DNA of 64,000 nucleotides from Selaginella moellendorffii. Its lineage: Eukaryota > Streptophyta > Lycopodiopsida > Selaginellales > Selaginellaceae. The notes under the pieces were generated by a model. That model worked only from the letters and a program-made list of their open reading frames with translations, searched no databases and had not been told where the DNA came from. Below are positions 24,890-36,590 of this stretch, piece after piece (the first letter of the stretch is position 1; each line of letters starts with the position of its first letter). Both the position numbers and the translations under genes were made by a program. The stretch spans positions 2,972,519-3,036,518 of the forward strand of contig NW_003314262.1 in assembly GCF_000143415.4 (NCBI RefSeq), written 5' to 3'.

Positions 24890-25725
24890 NNNNNNNNNNN
24901 NNNNNNNNNNNNNNNNNNNNNNNNNNNNNNNNNNNNNNNNNNNNNNNNNNNNNNNNNNNNNNNNNNNNNNNNNNNNNNNNNNNNNNNNNNNNNNNNNNNN
25001 NNNNNNNNNNNNNNNNNNNNNNNNNNNNNNNNNNNNNNNNNNNNNNNNNNNNNNNNNNNNNNNNNNNNNNNNNNNNNNNNNNNNNNNNNNNNNNNNNNNN
25101 NNNNNNNNNNNNNNNNNNNNNNNNNNNNNNNNNNNNNNNNNNNNNNNNNNNNNNNNNNNNNNNNNNNNNNNNNNNNNNNNNNNNNNNNNNNNNNNNNNNN
25201 NNNNNNNNNNNNNNNNNNNNNNNNNNNNNNNNNNNNNNNNNNNNNNNNNNNNNNNNNNNNNNNNNNNNNNNNNNNNNNNNNNNNNNNNNNNNNNNNNNNN
25301 NNNNNNNNNNNNNNNNNNNNNNNNNNNNNNNNNNNNNNNNNNNNNNNNNNNNNNNNNNNNNNNNNNNNNNNNNNNNNNNNNNNNNNNNNNNNNNNNNNNN
25401 NNNNNNNNNNNNNNNNNNNNNNNNNNNNNNNNNNNNNNNNNNNNNNNNNNNNNNNNNNNNNNNNNNNNNNNNNNNNNNNNNNNNNNNNNNNNNNNNNNNN
25501 NNNNNNNNNNNNNNNNNNNNNNNNNNNNNNNNNNNNNNNNNNNNNNNNNNNNNNNNNNNNNNNNNNNNNNNNNNNNNNNNNNNNNNNNNNNNNNNNNNNN
25601 NNNNNNNNNNNNNNNNNNNNNNNNNNNNNNNNNNNNNNNNNNNNNNNNNNNNNNNNNNNNNNNNNNNNNNNNNNNNNNNNNNNNNNNNNNNNNNNNNNNN
25701 NNNNNNNNNNNNNNNNNNNNNNNNN
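24890..25725. other. Assembly gap (Ns)
   Basis: 836 undetermined bases. Reading frames drawn across it are meaningless. Confidence 1.
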
Positions 25726-27500
25726 AACTAGCAAACTGCATAAATGCCAATGACACAAAGGTACAACCAGCTATCAACACTTATTGAGATTAATAAAATG
25801 AAATATTAATCTCTATTAAGCCCAATTATTCATAAACCATTTGAACCACCACAAGGAAAATTCAACTTCCTTAATATGCCCATAGAGATAACAAATCATT
25901 TCATTTCACTCTTAATTCCAATAATATTAATGTCAATATATCACTTCATCATCAATAAAGCTAGTAGAAAGCAAGAGTAAATCACCACTCAAAGTTCTTT
26001 AACAAAGTTGAAGATATTATATTTAGTATCCAAACCAATCATTCAACAATACTCAGATAAAGATAATATGTCATTATGGAATAAATTGCCACATCCAAGA
26101 CTCAATACAATTCAGCACTACAGACTAAATATAACTAAAAAATGTCAACAAAAATAAATATCAAAAAACCATATAAGTTTAATGACATAATCCTTCACAA
26201 CACTATCCGGTAAAACAAGCTTATCCTTGCTAAATTTTTATCGAGCAAAATAAATGTCAATAATCTTTGAAGAAATTTACAAATAAACATTAGTTGCAAA
26301 GCAACTAACAATCACTCTTCAATTTGCCTTCATAAGACACAAACACTAAATTCATGTTATTGAGTTATATATTTGTCCAACAAAAAGGTAACATTCTAAA
26401 GATAACATAAAGGATCATAGATAAAATGACTACTCGAATCCAATCGTATAGCAATAAACTTACTAACATGTTTAGCCAATAGTTTAGAGCATAATTGAAA
26501 AAACTAGCTATGCATAATTAACACCTACCCAGAATTAAATTAAAGAGCATGAGATGGAGCACAACCTCCTAATAGATAAGGCTACAATGCAAGTATTAAC
26601 ATTTCAATTACAAATAACTAAAAATGAGTGAAATTTTAATATATTTATAAAGACTAATGAAATGCAAGGTGTAACCTACCAATGTTACAAAAGAAAGGCA
26701 CATGGTTCACTTTTTAATAAAGTGCAACAATCACTTTCTTACACCAACTTTAAATTCTATTCAACTCAATTGCTTTAGCCCTAATAGTTAACATCCTTTC
26801 CAAGTTATATCATATAAACCCTATTAAGGTTTAATCTAATTAAAGTCAACTCTAACCTTTTCACTAACTTGTAATAGCTCACAAAAACAAAATGGTTTTC
26901 AAGCAAAATGATTAATAGATTAGCCATTAAAAAAGTCTAAGAAAGTTTATGGAAAATTTCCTATCCTAGAAAAAAAATGACTCTCAATTTAGGATTGTAA
27001 ATTCTCAAAACTCAACTAAATTCCTATTACCTACAACTTTGTAGGAGTTCACATTAACACAAATTTTCATGATCCAATAATTTGCCTTAACATCAAACAT
27101 CATGACCATATACTCAATATTAGATTAGTGAATAGAGAAAGTGTGTAGTTGAAACATTAGTATTGTTAACATTTGCATTAGTGAAAGTGGCATTGTTATA
27201 TCAAGTGATTGAGAAGTTGTTCTTCAAATTTGATTTTATATCATTTTTTTTGTTAGCATTTTAGCTTAATATTTTATCTTGAAAGTGATTGAAGAAGAAT
27301 GTTAGTGCAATATAGATATTTAAAGATATGGTCTTTGTGATTGAGTCTAGAGTGTTAATTTTGCATTTTTGCAAATGTTGGTGTTAACTCCAAGTGCTAA
27401 CAAATCAACTAATAAGCTATAGTAAATGAATGGTATAACTCTTTTCTAAAACATTAATAGGTAAACCCACAAGGAGCCAAGTTATTAACATAAGTTGAGC
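25726..27500. repeat. Decayed copy of the 6.9-8.9 kb AT-rich repeat
   Basis: It shares the order of phrases with 6.9-8.9 kb, but with many C-to-T and G-to-A differences. No gene is visible. Confidence 0.6.
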
Positions 27501-29108
27501 TATAGCATACCCACTATCTCTACTATATATTGTGCTCTAAACCCCAAAGTGGGGTGCACTAGCATGGGGAGTTATGTCAGGCATTCTAGATAATGCCGTT
27601 TGTAGATGTATATATGGAGGTTGGGTTTGAACCTCCATATGGGGTAGTTATAGACTCTCAATAAGGAGACTAACTTGAGCACACCACCAAGTGGGGGATG
27701 CCCTGGAATCATGATGTACAGTTAGATTGCTTATTATGAAAGCTCAACATATTTAATTTAAATACTTTGGTACAAATGGCATCAAGAATGTGGTGAATGA
27801 GATGGGAACACTTAATCTCAGTTGTTATGGACCCTTGGCCAGAAAGGTTGGCTTGGGTGCACTACTAAGTGTGGGGAATGCCCTTAGGGTCATAATCAAC
27901 AACTTAAAAGTCTAGAAGACTTAATATCTATTAGCAAACTTATTAAGGTGTCAAAGTTAGATCACTAGGTGATCTTACAGTTAAATAACGAGAAGGTCCT
28001 TATGAGGTTAAGGAATAAAGTTTTATTAATTTGAACTATTAGTAATGGTGTGAATTGGTCAAGATAACCAAATGGGAAGGATATCTAAGGGAAATTAGCT
28101 ATGTCAATCCGATGGCATAATGAGTCCAAAAAAATAATCTTTAGAAAAGATCTATAAGAAGGTCACAAAGCTGGGCTGTGGATAAAGCCTATAACAAAAA
28201 ATACTATAGATACTGACTAAAGGTAAACACTCTTTAGATTTGGCAAAAGTAAAGCCTTTACTATGGAACCAAAATGATATCTCAAGGATGGAGATAGTGA
28301 TCTTATATTTATTGGTAATAATCAAAATATAGGAACAAAAAATTAGTGGCTAAGAATGGGCCATGGAAATTATTGAAAGGAATCCAAATGACAAGTTAAG
28401 TGAGGAACACCCACATGGTGGATACTAATGGATTATAGGAAAGAAAATATATTTTCAATAATGGATTCCCAATTTAGCGAAGGTATAAGCTTCAAAAGAA
28501 ATAGAGTGGTAAAGTAGCTAAATGATAGAGCCATAGATAACCTTAACACGAATTATAGAGAAATGGAACATAATGCTAAGAGTGGTATAAAATAAAAGAG
28601 AGGATGATGGTGCCCTCTAGTAAAGAATTTCCTAAGATGGGGAAATGAGGTTTGCATAACTAGTGTAATGCAAGGTGTTAGACACACCTAGGAAATTAAT
28701 TCAAGATGTTAATATTAAAATTCTAGAGTGCAATAGTTATGTTAGTAGAGGCCGAGACTACTCCTAAATGAGTAATAAAATTGAAATAAAAAAGATGTCT
28801 TTAATAAATTTAGCATAAACTAAATGAACAAAAGGGAAATGACCATCATAAATGGTTTAATGAATCTCTAAGTTGGAGAAACTATACTCCTTAGAGGATG
28901 GGTAAGGCATGGTGAGCCTTCAATGTTAAATCATTGATGAATATTAGCTAGATGCTAAGGATGAAAAAGGGTAATCCATGCTGGGGTTACTTTATAAAAT
29001 GGTTTATCATTCGATAAGGACATTGAACTTTGTCTATGGGTGGTGGAGTTATGAAACAAAATCCCTAAACCCCAAAGTGGACCAAAAAGTGTGCCATATG
29101 GTAGTGTT
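27500..29108 (+). mobile_element. Decayed family A element tail, truncated inside its LTR
   Basis: 27.69-29.05 kb is collinear with 1-1322 and continues about 60 bp into the LTR (tggtggagttatgaaacaaaatccctaaac) before homology stops near 29108. Differences from the first copy are dominated by C-to-T and G-to-A changes. Confidence 0.75.
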
Positions 29109-29241
29109 CTAAATTCTCAAATCTATATCATGACAAGCCAATCCATGTTATCTAAATTGAGAAGAAGATGGCAAGTGTAGATCCACTTGTACTAAAGAAA
29201 TGATATGCTTGCTTTCACTAGTTTTGACAATAGACATTAGA

Positions 29242-29403
29242 TGTAGCGCATGTGATCATGGGATGAGATTTGGATATACTGTGACCATGGATCCTTGGAA
29301 CCTTGGGGGATAAATGGGGATAAAATAGCCACTAAAGGCTCTCTCATCAAGCAATTGCCCTTTTTCCAGTTGGCTTAAGAGGAGAGAGATAAGGTGCGCT
29401 ACA
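29242..29403 (+). repeat. Short LTR (162 bp) of a second TRIM-like element, with primer-binding site
   Basis: It begins TGTAGCGCA and ends TGCGCTACA, a 9-bp inverted terminus. It is followed 2 nt later by TGGTATTAGAGC (29406-29417), a tRNA-iMet-type primer site. No second LTR was found downstream, so it is a lone or broken copy. Confidence 0.6.
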
Positions 29404-29544
29404 GTTGGTATTAGAGCAAATGGCACGGGTTCGATTCCCATTGATTAGTGGCTACTTAAAAATATAATATACCCTTGAGTAAGGTATATTCCTACCCCTA
29501 AATTTGAAATCGTATGTATTGGGCATCCATGCATACGTCCTTCC

Positions 29545-29690
29545 TCTTATGTGGGGTATCCACGGACGAAGGTATCCACCGTAGGATTGCAGGGGTATCC
29601 ACGGACGAAGGTATCCACCGTGGGACGAAGGTATCCACCGTAGGATTGCAGGGGTATCCACGGATGAAGGTATCCACCGTGGGATTGCAG
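29545..29690. repeat. Minisatellite, about 39-bp unit
   Basis: Three and a half copies of a unit built from two half-units, 'ggggtatccacggacgaa' and 'ggtatccaccgtaggattgca'. One internal copy is shortened. Spurious frames result on both strands. Confidence 0.9.
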
Positions 29691-29755
29691 TACAGGTGGA
29701 TCAAGCTCGGCCAAAAACTGATCTATATCCCAATCTATTCCACATTCATCAAAAA

Positions 29756-30372
29756 AGCAAGAGCTCAATATAGCCACTCCCAAAACTACCCTTAATGTGT
29801 GAATAAAGTTTGGTTGACCAAGACATGATCTTCATGTGGCTCATCCAATAGGAGTGCCTTCTCTCATTGGTGGCAATTCATCTCTCAAACATAGCATGCA
29901 AGGTCTATAGGGCAATAGAGACACATCTTATGGGAATGTTTGGCAACACAAGAGGTGTGGGAAGTTTCTATAGTGATTCTTAGGCAACCCTCTCAAGGTA
30001 GTGCAACAATAATTTATGAATCAACACTTTTGGGCAACTTCCTTCAAGGAAAGGCAAAACACCTAGATAGCAAGAGCTCAATATATCCACTCCCAAAACT
30101 ACCCTTGATGTGTGAATAAACTTTGGTTAACCAAGACATGATGCTTCATGTGGCTCACCCAATAGGAGTGCCTTCTCTCATTGGTGGCAATTTATCTCTC
30201 AGACATAGCATGCAAGGTCTACAGGGCAATAGAGACACATCTTATGGGAATGTTTGGCAACACAAGAGGTGTGGGAAGTTTCTATAGTGATTCTTAGGCA
30301 ATCCTCTCAAGGCAATGCAACAATAATTTATAAATCAGCACTTTGGGGCAACTTCCTCCAAGGAAAGGCAAA
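29756..30372. repeat. Direct tandem duplication, units of about 310 bp
   Basis: 29756-30068 and 30069-30372 are near-identical; both start agcaagagctcaatata and end near caaggaaaggcaaa. No gene is visible in either copy. Confidence 0.9.
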
Positions 30373-31989
30373 TAGACTTATAAAAATGAAGATATAATGA
30401 GAACTTACATTTTGATTAACTTAATCATTCATACACACACACATTACACTATCTCCATATATGAGCTCTTTTATATCTTAAGTGTAGGGATCTGAAAGGT
30501 TCATTGCACCAAGTTGTCAATAACAAGAACCCCTCATCTCAAGAAATGATCTCAAATATTTGGTACCAGTTGATTGTTTTGCTAGCAACTTGGCTTGACA
30601 CAATTACCAAAAGAGGAGACAAGGAAAAAATTGCTAAGAAATGTGCTTTGTGACCTTTTTTAGAAGTGTAGACAAAGAAGAAGACAAATGGACATGAAAA
30701 CCATTACTATAGCTATAGGAACATATGTCTAGGAATGATAGAACATATACCTCCCTAAGTTCATCAAATTCCTCATCAAAGACCTCAAGTATTTGGACTA
30801 CAATAGTTATAGACTCATGTTCCATTTCAACTTTGTCCCTCTCACTACCCTCCCACTCCCAAAATGCTCTTTTCCGGTTTTGAGCAAAGATAATGTCAAA
30901 TTGAAGGAAAATGAATATACCTATCTAATGCCCATGTCATGCTTATCATATAATACCCATATTTTACATGAGTGAATATTAATTGTATTCTTATATTAAC
31001 CTAATGTTTACAAGGATACTGTCCCCAAGATTAAGTTACACAGGCTTAGATAAAATATATGCGCTATGTGGTATGACATGGGTGATGTTGGTTTAGTGGA
31101 TGAAGTTGGTTGCTTTTACTTGTGCTTGGAATTTTAGTAATTTTTAAGAGAGGAATGGTTTGTAATTAGAAGTGGATTACATAAAAATGTTCACTAGTAT
31201 TAAAAAATTAACATAATTATTTCTGGTTTTTATTTTTATCATTTTACTTATTTGGTAAAAAAATCATGTAAAAATACATGCAGGTATAGATATCAAGATG
31301 ATAATGGAATTTCATTACCAAACTACTTCTTTGTATTTTTCACTTCAAAGTGGAGAGTTGAGCAAGACAATCAAAAAAATAATATAAGCAAGACAATCAA
31401 AAGGAGAGCATCAAGAATAAGTTTTTTTATTAACATGAGGAAATGATTAGTATTTTGTTCTGTAACTTATTACCAAACAAGATTTTCCTAATGTTCACTC
31501 ACTCCTTTGCAATTGTGATGGTTTGGCAAAAGTTCTTAGTTAGTGCTCCAGCTTAAAGAAAATTATTTAATGATTTCTATATCTTATATAAATCATATAT
31601 TTGTTATCATCATTAAACTTATCACTTAGCTGGCTCCTTCATCACATGTAATATCTAGTCTCAACTTTGATATGCCTTTGAAAAAATCAGATTGATAATA
31701 CAAAATCATTTTAAAACTTAGTTTATTTAAAAATAAACTATTAATGGCATCTGTACTTTCTGATTTATTTGAAAAGGTAGCAAATTGCAGTCATTACAAA
31801 TTATGATACAAGACAATTTTTACAATATATATTGAATGATGACCAAACAATATTATCATTTGAATATATCACATTATTTCCATCTATTTGAAGTTTTAAA
31901 TAATAATATTTATAGAATTTAGTTTATGATTCATGATATTTTTAATTTTATTATATTTAATCATATATGAATGTTTTCAGTTTCAAAAA
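30373..31989. other. AT-rich intergenic sequence, no gene seen
   Basis: Short open frames only, none with recognisable content or splice context. Confidence 0.5.
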
Positions 31990-32640
31990 TATTATAAGAT
32001 TTATCTAGATCTGTAGCCAAAGTTTCAAGAGATGTAAATATCATTGTAGTAAGAGGTCAGAACGTGGATGTGAAGGAATCTAAAGCTCTAGATGAGGGGG
32101 AAGCATGGCAGAAATGTAACAAAACAGACATCATTATACAAGAATCTCAAGCTTGGAGGTTACCTCACCTCTTGAACAATTCTAAGCGTTTTGTCTTAAG
32201 AAAAAAATTTCATCTTCTTTAGAAAGAAAATCTTCATGAGGAAATTTTTGGCTTGCAATTGGCCATTGACACCATGTCCTGTTTGAAACTGACTATAGAA
32301 ACACAGTGATCTCAAGCATGAGCACCTGTTGGAGGACGTCTCTAACAAGTTGGAGTAGCCATTAGAAGAGGCTTGCCATCTTCTTTTGGAGAGGGAATTT
32401 TACATGACTATGAGTTACTAGATGGGGAAATCTTTGCAACCAAATAAAGAAACATAGTGATCCCATCTTGATCAACTTAGAACAGCCTAGCACAACCTAT
32501 CCTCACCTTCTTTGGTGAGCTGGGTGGTAGATGTGTGGCTGATAACAGTGTTGAGACATGTGTAAGAGATGGTGGAGCTGGAGGGGAGTTGGAGGCTCAG
32601 TATCACGTTTGTGGATTTATCTTGGAGGTATAAACTTAGT
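31990..32640 (+). pseudogene. Gene relic with about 200 collinear codons and seven stops
   Basis: One frame can be followed from about 32015 (SVAKVSRDVNIIVVRGQNV) through KALDEGEAWQKCNKTDIIIQ and FGEGILHDYELLDGEIFATK to FGELGGRCVADNSVETC, with codon-like composition throughout. It is interrupted only by in-frame TAG, TGA and TAA codons, with no length changes. Product not recognised. Confidence 0.45.
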
Positions 32641-33045
32641 TTTCACTAACTAACAAGCTGACCATGTTTCCAACTTCATATCCTTACTAGAAATCGCCCA
32701 GCAAATGCTGGCCAGTTGACAAAGTTTATTGTTTAACATATCTCTCCTTCTCTCAATGTCCATCCTTCACCATCATGATTCCAAGCTCTCAAAATCTAGA
32801 AGAAAGAAACTTTTAGCCCAAGTGGTGCAAAAAAAGTTTACATACCTTTTCTATACTCTTGAAGTTGAAGTTCTCTTGGACAACCTATCATAGTTAGAAA
32901 TTAATGTAAAATTGCTTTGGTAGGGAGAAGAAAATAACACATACCTTTGGCTCTTGCTCATACCTACTGTTGCCATGTAGCTATGGCTATTGCTGGTAGC
33001 AATGTCAATGCTGATTTGACGATTGCTAAACAGCTTGCTCTAAAC

Positions 33046-33198
33046 CTACTTGCTGTATCCTAGGTAGAAGGAAAACATTTGATCCTCCATCCTGTCAAGA
33101 GCCTCTAGAGTAGCACCAGATTTTCCACAAATCTGTTCTCTGCCGTCATCATGTGCTAACAAAGCTGCGAGCTGAGCAAGCAGCAACAATGAAGCCAT
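33046..33198 (-). CDS. Small ORF (50 codons) with signal-peptide-like start
   Basis: Begins MASLLLLAQLAALLAHDDGR, a short hydrophobic leader, followed by an acidic segment ending LGYSK. It could be a first exon or a chance frame. There is no homologue among the other genes here. Confidence 0.2.
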   Translation of the reverse strand: MASLLLLAQLAALLAHDDGREQICGKSGATLEALDRMEDQMFSFYLGYSK

Positions 33199-33999
33199 AA
33201 ACTCAGATGCAATGTTAGAGCTGTTTTCAATGTTAGCTCACTTTAAGAAAGTGAGCTTATAAGCTGTGACTCCACATTTAAGAAAGCCAGCATATATTTA
33301 ATTCCCTAGCAGCCAGGAGCATTGTGGCTTAGAACTTGCTGCCACTAGATCTCCAACACCCTGCTTAACACTTACAGAAAGTGTAAGAGCATGTTAGATG
33401 CTTGAGTAGTGTTTAACCAGAGGAAGCATCATAACATACTGGGATATGTTGAAACAGGGGAGAGCAAGATGGTTTTAAAGTTTTTAAATGCATAGGGCTG
33501 GAAGAAACACTGCCAATCTTTGTAGTAGTGCCCCTGATGTTTTGTGGGACTTTGGTGAATTTGGAAACTGGAAGAATAGGGATCTGCAAGAGGCAGCAAT
33601 GTCACAAACAAGTGGGCAAATTTCTCCTGTCCTGGGTGCAATGTGATTCTTGGACTAACGCGTGTTTTCTCTAATCCATAGCTTTTACCCACAACACCCG
33701 ATGAGTTTCTTCTCTGCCAGCCAGCGTGCCCGTTATTGATTGGCCATCCAAACATCAACATGATTTTTCCCACAACCATGCCGGGCCTGGGATCCAACGG
33801 CCAGCAAGCCTCCCCACTATCACTTTATATATATAGATCATAAATAAGTAAGAAAGTTTCTAACAGCAGCTTCCAACCTGCATGGGGTCTGAAGATTCCA
33901 CAGGTTCTTGACTATATCAAGAGCAACAAAGTGGTAAGACGTCAAAGCCGAGTGAAGACGATTATTTAGCCTTTGTCCCTTCCAATATCTCGGTGCTAT

Positions 34000-34007
34000 A
34001 AATTCCC
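34000..34007 (+). promoter_or_regulatory. TATA box candidate of the 34.1 kb peptide gene
   Basis: GCTATAAATTCC lies about 75 bp before the ATG at 34078, similar in place to the TATA boxes of the other family members. Confidence 0.5.
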
Positions 34008-34077
34008 CAAACCACGAAGTTGGAGAGATCTAGATCATAGTTTAGAATCTGATATCACAATTCTGAGATCAATCATC

Positions 34078-34377
34078 ATGGCGAGCAAGTCCTAGCTGAT
34101 ACTCTTGGTGATGTTTGTGACACTCCTCCTAGTGGGAGTGGACGCCCAGCAGCGATGCAAATCCGGATGGAACTGGGATGGTGAGAAGTGTATCCAGTGC
34201 CCGAAAGACTGGTACTGGTATGGCAACGGTTGCCACCAATGCCTCTCCGGATGGAAGTGGAGTGGAAGCAAATGCGTGAGTTGCCCAAGCAGCTGGTACT
34301 GGTATAGAAATGGCTGCCATCGCTGCCCTCCTGGTTTGAGCTGGAGTGGTGGTGGAAGCCGCTGCATTAGGATGTGA
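34078..34377 (+). pseudogene. Secreted Cys/Trp-repeat peptide gene, copy 0, nonsense codon 6
   Basis: The family start ATG is at 34078 (MASKS), but codon 6 is TAG where intact relatives have CAG. The next in-frame ATG is 34111, leaving only about 12 hydrophobic residues (MFVTLLLVGVDA) as leader. The mature part is undamaged: ten Cys with C-x10-C-x2-C periodicity and alternating GW.W.G.KC and WYWY...C modules, ending CIRM with a slightly longer last spacing. An AATAAA lies about 45 bp after the stop. It stands alone, about 6 kb from the main cluster and on the opposite strand. It may still be translated from the second ATG. Confidence 0.8.
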
Positions 34378-34629
34378 TCACACAACACTGCTGTAATATG
34401 ACTTCACCACAGCATTTGCAGGAATAAAGATTTGCTGTAATAGACCAGCAATGCTGGAGTTTGAAGGAAAACTGTGGCATTTGCAGGAATAAAAGCTCTT
34501 GCAGCTTCGATTGTAGCATTCCCATTAGCCGTGTTGAGGAAGCAATCCAGCCTGCAATTAGAGTCTTTGAGAGGTGGCTTTTCTTGGTTTGATCGGTTTG
34601 GAGATGTTATCTAGCCCTCTATTTTGACT

Positions 34630-34647
34630 CAAAGGTTGCAACCTTTG
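34630..34647. repeat. 18-bp perfect palindrome
   Basis: CAAAGGTTGCAACCTTTG, in the intergenic region before the PPR relic. Confidence 0.9.
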
Positions 34648-34859
34648 TAATTTCTTCGTAATTTCTTGTTGCATGGACCATGAACTGGTGGGCGGCGAGG
34701 AGATTTGAACTCAAGAACTTCGTATTGGATGCGGTTTGTGCCTGTCCACCCCAAAAGATGTCATGCATTGTCCATTATGCTTGGCGGCACGTACTCAATT
34801 TCATATGGTGGAGGATTACTCGTCTCAAGCTCGAAGATGCGAGGCTGTTTTCTGGAGAC

Positions 34860-35190
34860 GGCTGTAAAGCTCCGCTAACGCGTTTAGCATGAATCTTGGA
34901 ATCTTTCAGATGGAAGATCTTGGCCGTTTCGAAATGCATAGGCAGCACGTTGTGCTTCGCTCCTCCATCGAATCAAACAGGCCCTTGGCAAGATTGATCT
35001 TGCGATCCTGCCAGAAGAACTTCCCTAGTAGGCTGTCAAAGGAGCTCCTCGCCTCTCTAAAGTTCTGGGCGACCGCAGTGATTATCGAATTAGTCAATCA
35101 CTCGGGGCATGGTTTCAAACACTCTCCTTGCTTCCAACGCATAGCCTGTTTGGCATACAATTCTCTCACAGGCGATCACGTCAGATAAAA
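34860..35190 (-). pseudogene. PPR-repeat protein relic
   Basis: The minus strand reads ARRVFETMPRVID, then in another frame SIITAVAQNFREARSSFDSL and INLAKGLFDSMEERS. These are typical pentatricopeptide repeat phrases (consensus A.rvFd.M..rd...wn.ii.ayaqnG...eA). A stop and a frame change lie between the pieces. Only two or three repeats remain. PPR genes are very abundant in lycophytes. Confidence 0.6.
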
Positions 35191-35524
35191 AAGACTGATT
35201 TTCTTGACGATCAATGTAAATGTTTGTACGCAAATGTAAATGTGACCTTTTATATTCTACGGCCAGGTACCAGAGCAGCCTGTTACCCGTCCGTTCTGCA
35301 TTGAATGCGATTGAGTTAAGAGATCCATCTGATCAATACATTTAAAGCAGTTTAGAAAAAGAAAAGAAGAGAGAGAGAGAAGAAGCTGGAGAAAGAAATC
35401 CAAGATCTCCTTCCTCTGCGCGAGAGAGAGATCAAAGAATAGTTTTTCTTCTCTTTTCTGTTGTCCTCCTCTCCTCCTTGCTCCTGGCATTGATCGAGAT
35501 CTCCTCCTCTCACAGCTCACAGCT

Positions 35525-36555
35525 ATGGTGAGGAGGCTTCGCCACACAGAGAAAGGGGGATGGCAATGGTGGGTTTTAGCCGGCATTGTAGCATTGGTGG
35601 CTGTTCTATCCGTTGTCACAGTGTTCGTTGCGCAGCACAAGCACAGACACAAAGGCGGGAGCTCCTCCTCCTCTTCCTCTTCTTCCTCGTCCCCAATCTC
35701 TGGAGGGAAGATCCCTCCAGCAAATGCCCAGCCTCCAGCCGCCAGCGTCTCGTATCCTCCATCCCAGGACTCCGGAGGCACTGTCTACGCCAAGTACGCG
35801 GAGCCACTCAAGATTTCTCTCCAGTTCTTCGACATCCAGAAATGTGAGTAGATTTTTCTTTCCTCGTCGACGATCGATTCCATTGCAATTCCCCGAAATC
35901 GATCACGTTGGCTGCGAGAACTCCGCATTGGGTCCCTCGTGGTCGCTGTCGGTCCCTTCCCCTCCCCCTGGATTTTGCGTTTCCTCGTTCGTTCTAATGG
36001 TTTGGATCTTCCGCAGCGGGAAAGCTACCCCCAGACAATCCCATAGAATGGCGAGGAGATTCGGCGCTATCCGACGGTAGCGATGCACACGTGGATTTAA
36101 GCGGCGGAATGTATGACGCTGGGGACTACATCAAGTTTGGCTTTCCAATGGCGTTCACGGCCACCATTCTTTCGTGGAGCATTCTCGAGTATAGGAAGGA
36201 GTACACCGCCACGCAGCAACTCCACTCGGTCACTGGATCGCTCAAATGGATCACCGATTATCTCATCAAGGCCCACGCATCAGAGAACGAGCTCTACTTC
36301 CAGGTACAAGTTTTTTTTCTCCTCCCTTTCCTCTAGCTGCTATGGTTTCCTTGTGTATGTTTCTCTTGTTTTTTCTTTCGCTAATACCTAGAACTAGAAT
36401 GATGGTTCTTTGGATTGCATTCTCTTTTGCTAGAGCTAATCTTTCTCTATGTTAGTCGCGTGAAATTGAGCTAGAGATAGATGGTATTCTCGGCTACATG
36501 TGAGTGTAATTTCTTGTCGATTTGATAGATGGTTCTTCGGATATATGTGTGTGTA

Positions 36556-36590
<35 letters not shown>

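Noticed and set aside
24815-25780. Open frames of about 300 codons spanning 24.8-25.8 kb
   Set aside because: They consist almost entirely of Ns.
33220-33262. Short inverted repeat (agctcactt...aagtgagct) as a terminator or miRNA
   Set aside because: Arms of about 10 bp only, which is common by chance in AT-rich DNA.
33429-33797. 122-codon minus-strand frame at 33.4-33.8 kb
   Set aside because: No domain, leader or splice pattern, with composition like the flanking non-coding DNA. Left out as probably chance.
35257-35781. Minus-strand frame of 174 codons across GH9 exon 1
   Set aside because: Antisense to the Ser-rich linker of the GH9 gene. Its acidic runs are the complement of the serine codons.
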